Positions 17,890-24,850 of a stretch of DNA of 64,000 nt are shown in pieces. The stretch is from Motilimonas pumila (GTDB lineage Bacteria > Pseudomonadota > Gammaproteobacteria > Enterobacterales > CBDFNC01): contig NZ_QZCH01000004.1 in the NCBI RefSeq assembly GCF_003596335.1, positions 1-64,000 of the forward strand, in the 5' to 3' direction. The notes beneath the pieces were generated by a model, which worked only from the letters and a program-made list of their open reading frames with translations, made no database searches and was not told the DNA's origin. Position 1 is the first letter of the stretch; each line of letters begins with the position of its first letter. The position numbers and the translations under genes were made by a program.

Positions 17890-18405
17890 TCAATGGCTAA
17901 AATGGGCATGATGCACATGAATATGGCGCGCAGGGTTACGTCGCACATAACCTTGGCTAATGGTCGTTGGCATAACTAAATCATGATAATCCAAGTAGTC
18001 CATTTTCATGACTTGGTGGTGATTTCCAGCATTAAAATAGATGTGCTCTCTGAGGGTTAGTTCTCGGGCAATCATTACAGGCAAGCCATACAAAACCCCA
18101 AACGGTGGCGCAGCACCCACTTCACAATCGGGGAATTTTTCAGCCATTTTTTGTTCCAACCAAAAGCGCACTTTTTTTACACCTTGCGCTTTGCTCAAAG
18201 CCGCAATGTCAACTTCATAACAAGCAGGTAAGATAAGCATGACGTCGTCACCATCCAAGCTCAATAGCAGGGTTTTGGCAAAGTCGATACTGCTGACATG
18301 GGCATTCGCGGCAATTTCTTCGGCTTTGAACGCAGCGGCATGCTCCATCACTTGCACCGCAACGTGTGCGTGCTGTAAGTAGCTCTCTAGTCTTAATAGT
18401 GTCAT
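17890..18405 (-). CDS. YbaK/EbsC-family aminoacyl-tRNA deacylase-like protein
   Basis: A 171-residue protein of the YbaK/ProX fold, whose members remove wrongly attached amino acids from tRNA. Diagnostic segments are KTLLLSLDGDDVMLILPA near 45-62, GAAPPFGVLYGLPVMIA near 98-113 and IYFNAGNHHQVMKMDYLDY near 122-140. The substrate cannot be told from sequence. The C-terminus RHIHVHHAHFSH is unusually histidine-rich, with five of twelve residues, and could bind metal. It lies 55 bases after the RpoH-like gene on the same strand, so it may share its transcript. Confidence 0.8.
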   Translation of the reverse strand: MTLLRLESYLQHAHVAVQVMEHAAAFKAEEIAANAHVSSIDFAKTLLLSLDGDDVMLILPACYEVDIAALSKAQGVKKVRFWLEQKMAEKFPDCEVGAAPPFGVLYGLPVMIARELTLREHIYFNAGNHHQVMKMDYLDYHDLVMPTTISQGYVRRNPARHIHVHHAHFSH

Positions 18406-18460
18406 CTCAGCCCCCAGTGATGTCGCTTACTATCATAGTGTTAGTCTGGTAATTAGCAGA

Positions 18461-19306
18461 TTAGTTCGCCAACTGACGCTTTAATTTTTCTAACGCCTGT
18501 TTTTCTAACTGGCGCACCCTTTCATGAGAAATACTGAGTATTTCTGCTAACTCATGCAAAGTGGCTTTCTCTTCATCTAACCACCGGCGCTGAATAATAA
18601 GTTGGCTGCGATCGTCGAGTTGTGTGAACTTCTGCAACAGCTGCTGTTGAGCTTGAGCCTGCCAATCCAGCTCGATTAACGCCATTTCGGGAGAGGCTGT
18701 TTCGGCTTCAAGGCTGGACTCAAATACCCCCTGCCCAGAAGATTCATAGTCAGCGTCTTCCCCTTGCAGTAGGCTAACGTCTTGGCCAACCATGCGCGAC
18801 TCCATTTCTCGCACATCTTGCTCGGATACTTGTAACTCAGTCGCCACCTCTTTGACTTCTTCACTGTTAAACCAGTGCAAGGATTTTTTGTATTTGCGCA
18901 GGTTAAAAAATAGCTTTCGTTGCGCCTTGGTGGTAACCGTTTTAAGCATGCGCCAATTGCGGAAAACGTATTCGTGAATTTCGGCTTTTATCCAATAGAC
19001 AGCAAATGTCATCAAGCGCACACCTTGTTCAGGCTCAAACCGCTTCACCGCTTTCATTAACCCCACATTACCCTCTTGAATTAAATCGGCTTGAGGTAAG
19101 CCATAACCTTGGTAACCACGGGCAATCATAATGACAAAACGTAAGTTAGACATGATTAAGGTTTTGGCCGCTTCAAGGTCACCATGCTCTGCTAACTGGC
19201 AAGCCAGCTGATGTTCATGCTCTGCAGACAATATTGGAAACTGATTAGCCTGTTGAATATATGACTGTATATCAGCCATAGGGCTTAACGTTAATGCGGT
19301 TGTCAT
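18461..19306 (-). CDS. RpoH-family (sigma-32-like) RNA polymerase sigma factor
   Basis: A 281-residue group 3 sigma factor. Region 2 is well kept (AKTLIMSNLRFVIMIARGYQ, then LIQEGNVGLMKAVKRFEP and TFAVYWIKAEIHEYVFRN). It is followed by the RpoH box QRKLFFNLRKYKK near 130, which is specific to heat-shock sigma factors, and by a region 4 helix-turn-helix ending SHERVRQLEKQALEKLK. It is not beside ftsY-ftsE-ftsX, where the housekeeping rpoH of these bacteria sits, so I infer a second, paralogous RpoH. GGAGGAC lies directly before the ATG. An inverted repeat like that of the upstream marR gene overlaps its leader. Confidence 0.9.
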   Translation of the reverse strand: MTTALTLSPMADIQSYIQQANQFPILSAEHEHQLACQLAEHGDLEAAKTLIMSNLRFVIMIARGYQGYGLPQADLIQEGNVGLMKAVKRFEPEQGVRLMTFAVYWIKAEIHEYVFRNWRMLKTVTTKAQRKLFFNLRKYKKSLHWFNSEEVKEVATELQVSEQDVREMESRMVGQDVSLLQGEDADYESSGQGVFESSLEAETASPEMALIELDWQAQAQQQLLQKFTQLDDRSQLIIQRRWLDEEKATLHELAEILSISHERVRQLEKQALEKLKRQLAN

Positions 19307-19315
19307 GTGTCCTCC

Positions 19316-19335
19316 ATGTCAACTACAGTTGACAT
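19316..19335 (-). promoter_or_regulatory. Putative MarR operator before the RpoH-like gene
   Basis: Inverted repeat ATGTCAAC-TACA-GTTGACAT, ten bases before the sigma factor start codon. Its core GTCAAC-N4-GTTGAC has the same 6-4-6 build as the palindrome before the MarR gene (GACAAC-N4-GTTGTC). It lies in the 44-base gap between the two genes. It could be an operator for an internal promoter or a hairpin next to the ribosome site. Confidence 0.55.
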
Positions 19336-19350
19336 ATTTACTAAAGTTTT

Positions 19351-19758
19351 TCACCACTGTTGCTGTAATATCTGTTTCAATATAGCAACTTGTTCCGGCC
19401 CTAAACGTTGTAATAACTGAGCTTCAATATCACGCCGAACCTGCTGATATTTCAGCCGCATTAATTGCCCCCTCGCGGTGACAATCAAAACCTTTGCAGC
19501 GCCGTTTTCAGGGCAGGTTCGCAACTGTATCAGCTCGAGTTCAACCAAACTGGCCACGGTTTTTTGCACTGCTTGGCGACTCACTCGCATTTGCTGAGCC
19601 AATTGCGACAAAGTGGTCACTTGCTCAAATGCCAAATTAAACACCGTTTGCTGAGCTGGAGTCAGGCTACAGCCTTGCTGCTGCAGCTTGCTATTTAACT
19701 GTTCATTTAGCCAATCAGACTTAGCTTGTAGCAATTGAGCTAAAATATCGTTATTCAT
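19351..19758 (-). CDS. MarR-family transcriptional regulator
   Basis: A 135-residue winged-helix regulator. The recognition region reads TTLSQLAQQMRVSRQAVQKTVASLVELELIQ near 50-80, followed by the wing (RTCPENGAAKVLIVTARG) and a C-terminal dimerisation helix. It has two cysteines (about 29 and 84), so redox sensing is possible but unproven. I start at the ATG at 19758, which has AGGTG in front; a GTG two codons upstream lacks such a site. It precedes the RpoH-like gene on the same strand. A perfect palindrome 17 bases before its start suggests autoregulation. Confidence 0.85.
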   Translation of the reverse strand: MNNDILAQLLQAKSDWLNEQLNSKLQQQGCSLTPAQQTVFNLAFEQVTTLSQLAQQMRVSRQAVQKTVASLVELELIQLRTCPENGAAKVLIVTARGQLMRLKYQQVRRDIEAQLLQRLGPEQVAILKQILQQQW

Positions 19759-19774
19759 ATTCACCTAGCACAAC

Positions 19775-19790
19775 GACAACCTAGGTTGTC
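19775..19790 (-). promoter_or_regulatory. Perfect 16-bp palindrome, probable MarR operator
   Basis: GACAACCTAGGTTGTC, fully self-complementary, lies between the predicted promoter at 19805-19833 and the MarR start codon, just past the expected transcription start. This is the usual position and size of an autorepression site for MarR-family proteins. Confidence 0.7.
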
Positions 19791-19804
19791 ATATATTTAG
19801 TTTG

Positions 19805-19833
19805 AATATAGTTGAATATATTGTGCTCAGCAA
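19805..19833 (-). promoter_or_regulatory. Predicted sigma-70 promoter of the marR-rpoH unit
   Basis: The reverse strand has TTGCTG (19828-19833), a 17-base spacer and TATATT (19805-19810). The palindrome at 19775-19790 would then lie about +8 to +23, where a bound repressor would block transcription. Confidence 0.55.
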
Positions 19834-19913
19834 GGGGTTTTTCAAGCTTATAAGGGTAAATGAATATGTAACATTAACCGGGAAAGGCAGTAAAACAACA
19901 GAACAGGGGGCAA

Positions 19914-19940
19914 TAAAAAGCCCCTCATTGAAGGGGGCTT
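19914..19940 (-). terminator. Rho-independent terminator of the phospholipase gene
   Basis: The reverse strand reads AAGCCCCC, loop, GGGGCTTTTTATT, about 28 bases after the phospholipase stop codon. Confidence 0.85.
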
Positions 19941-19967
19941 GGGACAGATAAGCGCTAATCGGTAGGC

Positions 19968-20903
19968 TTATAATACGTCATTAATAGCAATACCTATGCC
20001 CACTGTATTAGTGTAGTGATTGTATTCGGCTAAGCTATTGCCGTAACCAGAAAATACTTGTACGTAACCCTTGATTCGCTGTCCCATAGGAAAGCTCCAA
20101 GTACCTTGTACTGCACCTTCAGAGAAGCCACTTTCAATATTATTACGGCTCATGGCTGTAAAAGTGTGTTGACCCCATTTGTAGGCGACGCCGAGCTCAG
20201 TATGGCCCATGTAATCGGTCAAATCAGGGTTGTTATCGTCTTCAAAGTCTTCTTTAATACGATACCAAGATGATAAGCCAAGGGCCCAATTGCCTTTTTC
20301 AAATGCAAAACGTCCTTCAATTCGGTTCCAGCTGCGAGAAAGTGGCTCACCACGCCCATTCGACTGGTGCACAAAAGATAAGTCGATTAGGCGCAAATGC
20401 CAATCTGAAATAAAGTTGTAATCGGTATACCAAGTGGCAAAAAGCTCAGGTTCATAGTTGGTTTCACGAAACGGTGAAGACTCATCCCCGTTATAGGCTT
20501 GCCATAATGACACTTGACTATATGCAAAAGAAACCGCCCAAGGTACATCACCTTTGGATACCCAAATTGGCATCTTCAAGCTGATTTGGAATTTCACTTC
20601 AATATCTTGTAAATCTGTATCACCATAGATATCTGGGTAACCATGACTGGTATAATTCACCGGTAGAATATAGGTCGGTTTAAATGGTGTGATCACAAAA
20701 GGGTTTGCATAACTGTTCACTTCATCAATTAAGCGCTTATCTAAGGCTGAAAGATCCTCCTCCGGAGTATTGCGCAATTTGTCCGCTAATTCTGATGATG
20801 ACGCCTCTACCGCTGAGTCTGCAGTATGTGGTTCACCTGTATCGTGAGCACATACCATGGTCGGCAACAGCAAAGCGCTGACCGCTAAAAAGTGTTTAAA
20901 CAT
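19968..20903 (-). CDS. pldA: Outer-membrane phospholipase A
   Basis: Calcium-dependent beta-barrel phospholipase that clears phospholipid from the outer leaflet. I start it at the ATG at 20903, which has AGGGA upstream and opens the signal peptide MFKHFLAVSALLLPTMVCAH (311 residues in total). The frame is open 28 codons further without good signals. The catalytic His-Ser pair is in FVHQSNGRGEPLSRSWNR, with the Asn expected just downstream in the family. The C-terminus carries aromatic barrel strands. A terminator follows. It is transcribed alone, after the chemoreceptor gene. Confidence 0.93.
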   Translation of the reverse strand: MFKHFLAVSALLLPTMVCAHDTGEPHTADSAVEASSSELADKLRNTPEEDLSALDKRLIDEVNSYANPFVITPFKPTYILPVNYTSHGYPDIYGDTDLQDIEVKFQISLKMPIWVSKGDVPWAVSFAYSQVSLWQAYNGDESSPFRETNYEPELFATWYTDYNFISDWHLRLIDLSFVHQSNGRGEPLSRSWNRIEGRFAFEKGNWALGLSSWYRIKEDFEDDNNPDLTDYMGHTELGVAYKWGQHTFTAMSRNNIESGFSEGAVQGTWSFPMGQRIKGYVQVFSGYGNSLAEYNHYTNTVGIGIAINDVL

Positions 20904-20996
20904 AACATTCCCTGTGAAAATTCCGCTTGGTATAGCGGTTATATAGGTATTAAAGCAGGCGGCACTTCCGAATGCAAATGCCTGCATAATAAAAGA

Positions 20997-23048
20997 TTAT
21001 AACTTGAAACGGCTCACTAACTGGTCTTGCTGAGCCGCTAATGTTTCTAACTCAGTACTGCTGTTAGCCAGTTTTTCAATATCCTGGTAATTGCCGTCAC
21101 TTAAATCTGAAATACGAATGATATTACTGGCGATTTCACTGCTGGTAGCTTGCTGCTGTGACGCAGCGCTGGCTATTTGACTACTCATATCAGAAATCTC
21201 AGTTACTAGGGTTTGGATTTCAGTAATGGCGTTATTGGCAGCTTGGCTGTGTTCACTTGAACTTTCCATTTCATGTTGGCATTCGTTGACGGCAGTCACC
21301 GCTTGACCTGTACTTTTTTGCAAACCTTCAATCATGCTATTTATCTCGCCAATTGAGTTGCTGGTTTTTTGTGCCAGCACCCTTACTTCATCAGCCACCA
21401 CAGCAAAACCTCGGCCTTGCTCACCGGCACGGGCTGCTTCAATGGCCGCGTTTAAGGCTAATAAATTAGTTTGCTCGGCAATAGAGCGAATGACATCTAA
21501 AATTCCGCCAATGTTGCTGCTCATTTTCTCAACGTCGCCAATCACCCCGACTGTATCTTCAAGCTTCCCAGCAAGCTGCTGAACCGTGGTGATGTTCGTG
21601 GCCATCACGTCTTGGCCAGAGTTAGTGCAGGACTCTACCTCTAATACCTTCTCTAAGGTATTTTGCGCCGCAGAGGTCACTTCTCTCACCGACTGCTCCA
21701 TCTGCGTCATGGCTGCCGCCACGCTTGACGTTTCATGGCGTTGCTCGGCAACGTCTTCTTTTGCTGCTTGTGCTGTTGTTTGGTTACTATTAGCCACGCT
21801 AGAAAGCTGTTTCGAAGCATCTGCCATTTCTTCAAGCATGTCATGCATTTGCGCAACGAGATCATTCACCTGAAGCGACAAGCGACCAAACTCATTACGG
21901 CTTTTGTAATCCACTTTCGTGGTCATATCACCATTAGTGACGGCAGTCAGTGCCTGCAACAAGGCGTTCAACGGTGTTTTAATTGCACGGCTAATGGCAA
22001 AGGAAACGCACAAGGCTAACCCCAAAGAAATGCCTAATAGTAGCCAGGTACGACGCTCTAGTTGCGCGATTAGATTATTAGTATCAGTGACCGAAGCTGC
22101 TACTAGCCCCTCAGATGCGAGGTTTATCTTCTCAATCAGAGCTAAACTGATATCCACATCTTTGGCTACATGCTCTGACGCTTTCTCAATGTTAATTCGT
22201 AACTTCATCAAATTGTAATGTTGGTCTAACAGGCCGCCTTTTTTCGAGGAGTCTTCGATAAATTGATTAAACATGAAATCAATGGCTGCTTTAGCATCAG
22301 GAAACACCGCATAAAATTGCTTCAAGTCTTTATTTAAACTTCGAACTTGAATGCCGTTACGGCGCATCAACTTTTTAATTTCGCTGGGGTTCTGCCGATT
22401 CATGCCGTCTAAGGTGTTGAGATCCATGCCACCCAAAGTGGTTAGCATACCAGCGACCATTTGCTTCACCGACGAACTGTAATGGTCGCCGCCGCGATCA
22501 GAGATATTAGTGCGTAATAAAGGAGCATTAACTTGAAATTTCCCTAATAATCCGCGTAAAACTTGTGACTCTTTAAGGTAGTCAGCATGCTGAGAAACCA
22601 GCTTGTCAGCTTGCAAAAAGTAGTCGTTTTGCACCTTTTCAAGCTCTCTCAGCAATGGTCCAAATTCGCCCAGCCCCGCAGCTTGCTGCTGCAAACTGCG
22701 AAACTCAGCCAAATATTGTTTTTTACTGTTTTGGTACTGGCTTAGCACTTCAGCCAATGCTTGCGGATCATTAGTGGTGACATAATCCTTTAACCATTTC
22801 CCCGTAATCAGTAAGGCAACCGAGGTTTTATTGGCTTGTAGTACAATAGGAGTGGCCGTTTCAGAAATCTCTGAAAGGTTATTGTTAAGCTCTTTACCCG
22901 CATTAATGCTTGATAGGCTCATGACCAAAAGCAAAAGTACGATAATACAAAACCCAATCGTGACGCGTAACACGATCGACAGGTTATTCCAAAATTGCAA
23001 CATGGTGGTGCTCTCTACTCTGAGGTTTTCCATAACACGTCGGCACAT
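20997..23048 (-). CDS. Methyl-accepting chemotaxis protein
   Basis: An inner-membrane chemoreceptor of up to 683 residues. A first membrane helix ([17 protein letters not shown] near 30-45) is followed by a roughly 285-residue, mainly helical periplasmic domain. A second membrane helix ([19 protein letters not shown] near 335) and a HAMP domain come next. The signalling hairpin has the conserved tip [22 protein letters not shown]. The ligand is unknown. Two starts are possible: 23048 (AGGA four bases upstream) or the ATG at 23003 (MLQFWNNLS, with GAGAG), which gives the more usual short cytoplasmic N-terminus. Confidence 0.93.
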   Translation of the reverse strand: MCRRVMENLRVESTTMLQFWNNLSIVLRVTIGFCIIVLLLLVMSLSSINAGKELNNNLSEISETATPIVLQANKTSVALLITGKWLKDYVTTNDPQALAEVLSQYQNSKKQYLAEFRSLQQQAAGLGEFGPLLRELEKVQNDYFLQADKLVSQHADYLKESQVLRGLLGKFQVNAPLLRTNISDRGGDHYSSSVKQMVAGMLTTLGGMDLNTLDGMNRQNPSEIKKLMRRNGIQVRSLNKDLKQFYAVFPDAKAAIDFMFNQFIEDSSKKGGLLDQHYNLMKLRINIEKASEHVAKDVDISLALIEKINLASEGLVAASVTDTNNLIAQLERRTWLLLGISLGLALCVSFAISRAIKTPLNALLQALTAVTNGDMTTKVDYKSRNEFGRLSLQVNDLVAQMHDMLEEMADASKQLSSVANSNQTTAQAAKEDVAEQRHETSSVAAAMTQMEQSVREVTSAAQNTLEKVLEVESCTNSGQDVMATNITTVQQLAGKLEDTVGVIGDVEKMSSNIGGILDVIRSIAEQTNLLALNAAIEAARAGEQGRGFAVVADEVRVLAQKTSNSIGEINSMIEGLQKSTGQAVTAVNECQHEMESSSEHSQAANNAITEIQTLVTEISDMSSQIASAASQQQATSSEIASNIIRISDLSDGNYQDIEKLANSSTELETLAAQQDQLVSRFKL

Positions 23049-23078
23049 ACCATCCTAGTATGTACTTTCTCACTGTCG

Positions 23079-23798
23079 TTAAGGCGCAACTTGTAGCCGT
23101 TCCTGCTTGCTTAGCTGTTGTAGCGCTGATGGAAAGGCATCGTCCCATTCAATCAACCCCATCAACCACATAAAGCAGTGGAAGCGCTGTTGTACAACTT
23201 GCTCATTAATATCAGCCAAGTAAATACTGCCCGTTTTACTCGTCATCGATTGGCTGTAGCGGTAATAAAGATCGGCTTGATCCAAGCATTGAGCCGGCGT
23301 CCTGATCTTAGTCCGAGCAGTTAATTCCTCGGCGCTACTATTTAACACTAGACGAGAGATACCTAAAATGTCACAAACTTGGTTCGGCTTGCTTAACCGC
23401 ACGTGCAACTTCAGCGTCCATAGCAAGGTATTAATGGCTTCATACCGCCACACGCAGCTTTCTTTATCGGCGAGGGTCCAATTATCTTGAGCCAGCAATT
23501 TTTGTTCGTTGTGGGTAAACTGTAATGGACTGAGGCAGCGCTTTTGCAACATGCTCAAAGCTGCGGGATCTTGGTCTTCTGCTTTTGCACTGAGGTAAAA
23601 CAATGCATAGATTCGTTGCCATATAGCGTGTGCACTCTGCAGGGTACACTGATGTACGCCAGGCAGACATGGCAAGGTTTTATTCACAGTTACGCCAGCG
23701 TCATCAAGCCATTGCTCAGACTGCACCTTTCTGGTTACCGCGTCAGCCTTAGAATCTAAGCCGGGGCGCTTTCGCCAGCGTTTAATAGTGTTTAACAT
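23079..23798 (-). CDS. DUF4272-family protein
   Basis: A 239-residue cytoplasmic protein of a family without known function. DUF4272 features are the N-terminal SEQWLDDAGVTVNKTLP, the central CVWRYEAINTLLWTLKL near 120 and RTPAQCLDQADLYYRY near 175. A C-terminal QQRFHCFMWLMGL corresponds to the family's RHyALNWL. The start at 23798 has the strong ribosome site AGGAGG; the longer frame upstream lacks one. It lies before the chemoreceptor gene on the same strand with a gap of about 30 bases, so the two may be cotranscribed. Confidence 0.8.
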   Translation of the reverse strand: MLNTIKRWRKRPGLDSKADAVTRKVQSEQWLDDAGVTVNKTLPCLPGVHQCTLQSAHAIWQRIYALFYLSAKAEDQDPAALSMLQKRCLSPLQFTHNEQKLLAQDNWTLADKESCVWRYEAINTLLWTLKLHVRLSKPNQVCDILGISRLVLNSSAEELTARTKIRTPAQCLDQADLYYRYSQSMTSKTGSIYLADINEQVVQQRFHCFMWLMGLIEWDDAFPSALQQLSKQERLQVAP

Positions 23799-23953
23799 TA
23801 AGCCTCCTTGCAAATGGCACAACAGCATCTCTGAACACAACAAAATGATGCCAAATCAGCCATATCGTTCACTCAAAAAACAGTATTTGAAGCACTTTAT
23901 TCGCAGTGAACATTAATTTGTGGCGATAATTTAAACTAAAAGCAGGCTTGATA

Positions 23954-24307
23954 ATGTTAAAAATATATCTAATCACATCATTTTTATTGGTTAGCTTTGT
24001 GGGCCAAGCTCAAGATCTAACTCCTTGTTTTGACCTACAACAGTGTCGTCAACAGATGCAGCAATTGATTTACCAGCATTGGTCTGCCCGTCATAGTTAC
24101 CCCGAGGCCAAGGTCACTGTTCGTCGATATAGTGATCTTCAAGGTAAAGATCGGATCGAAATAATCAATAGCAGTGGCTACAGGGTTTTCGATGACTCTG
24201 CCTTAACAGCCATTAATCAAGCATTGATGCAATTGGATACTTCCCAGCTACCTGCCAGTCAGCAAAGTAAACTGCAGCATTTCCAACTGACGTTAACCGC
24301 GCAGTAA
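23954..24307 (+). CDS. Small secreted TolA/TonB C-terminal-like protein
   Basis: About 117 residues with a signal peptide (MLKIYLITSFLLVSFVGQAQ), so periplasmic. The body, QQLIYQHWSARHSYPEAKVTVRRYS then IEIINSSGYRVFDDSALTAINQAL, resembles the C-terminal domain of TolA/TonB: a helix with HW, a strand, an SG turn, then D-x-A-x-x-A-I. It lacks the long helical stalk and membrane anchor of TolA, so it would be a free-standing domain. The ATG at 23954 has an AGG site seven bases upstream; the TTG at 23948 is less likely. There is no tol or ton gene nearby. The family assignment is by pattern only. Confidence 0.6.
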   Translation: MLKIYLITSFLLVSFVGQAQDLTPCFDLQQCRQQMQQLIYQHWSARHSYPEAKVTVRRYSDLQGKDRIEIINSSGYRVFDDSALTAINQALMQLDTSQLPASQQSKLQHFQLTLTAQ

Positions 24308-24413
24308 GACTTAATGAAGCCATCAAGCAACGGGAAGTCTGAAATGAGGATGAAACACGTATTGAGGGTTATTAAAGGAGTGAATCGCTAAGCGCAGGTA
24401 AATTTCAGGCAAT

Positions 24414-24440
24414 AAAAAAGGGAGCAAAGCTCCCTTTTTT
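24414..24440 (+). terminator. Rho-independent terminator
   Basis: AAAAAAGGGAGC, loop AAA, GCTCCCTTTTTT, about 105 bases after the TolA-like gene. The sequence between 24308 and 24413 shows no gene. Confidence 0.9.
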
Positions 24441-24785
24441 ATTTGTCAGCATGTTGCCGCTGACCTCTTTCTGTTGGACTCGGTAGAGTCCATCTACACT
24501 CGCAATAACGCTTAAAATTTCAGAGGAAACAAATTATTTCCTAAACTGTGTGACTAAGATTAACAGAGCTTAATCAAAACCGTCTATGGCTTTGTGCTGC
24601 AATTACGTTAAGCGCTAAGCTGCTCTCGTCAATTTCTTAAAAAAAACCAATAAAAAATTAAAAATCAATATCTTAACAACAACAAAAATGGCTACAGGTA
24701 ACGCTATCAGTGCGGATTTAAAACTATTAGTAGAATACTGCAAAGACGATGATAGCGCTACCACAGCGATTAAAATTAACATTTT
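24441..24785. other. Intergenic region with three inverted repeats and a 38-codon frame
   Basis: Right after the terminator come two small stems, GTCAGC/GCTGAC (24445-24464) and TGGACTC/GAGTCCA with loop GGTA (24475-24492). Further on, GGTAACGCTATC (24697-24708) can pair with GATAGCGCTACC (24751-24762) across a 42-base loop, with two mismatched positions. That repeat lies inside an open frame of 38 codons (24688-24804) without a ribosome site. The part from 24630 is very A-rich. I see no recognisable gene. A small RNA or an old repeat remnant is possible. Confidence 0.4.
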
Positions 24786-24814
24786 TTGTAAAGTTATGCC
24801 GTAAGGTTTACTAT
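24786..24814 (+). promoter_or_regulatory. Predicted sigma-70 promoter of recG
   Basis: TTGTAA (24786-24791), a 17-base spacer and TACTAT (24809-24814). The predicted start of transcription falls within the LexA-type box directly downstream. Confidence 0.5.
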
Positions 24815-24817
24815 TAT

Positions 24818-24833
24818 CTGTTTAAATTTACAG
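24818..24833 (+). promoter_or_regulatory. LexA (SOS) box before recG
   Basis: CTGT-TTAAATTT-ACAG fits the gammaproteobacterial LexA core CTGT-N8-ACAG exactly, with an AT-rich centre and a 3' flank TA as in the consensus. It ends 17 bases before the recG start codon and would cover the transcription start. Confidence 0.65.
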
Positions 24834-24850
24834 TAAAAATAGAGACTTAA

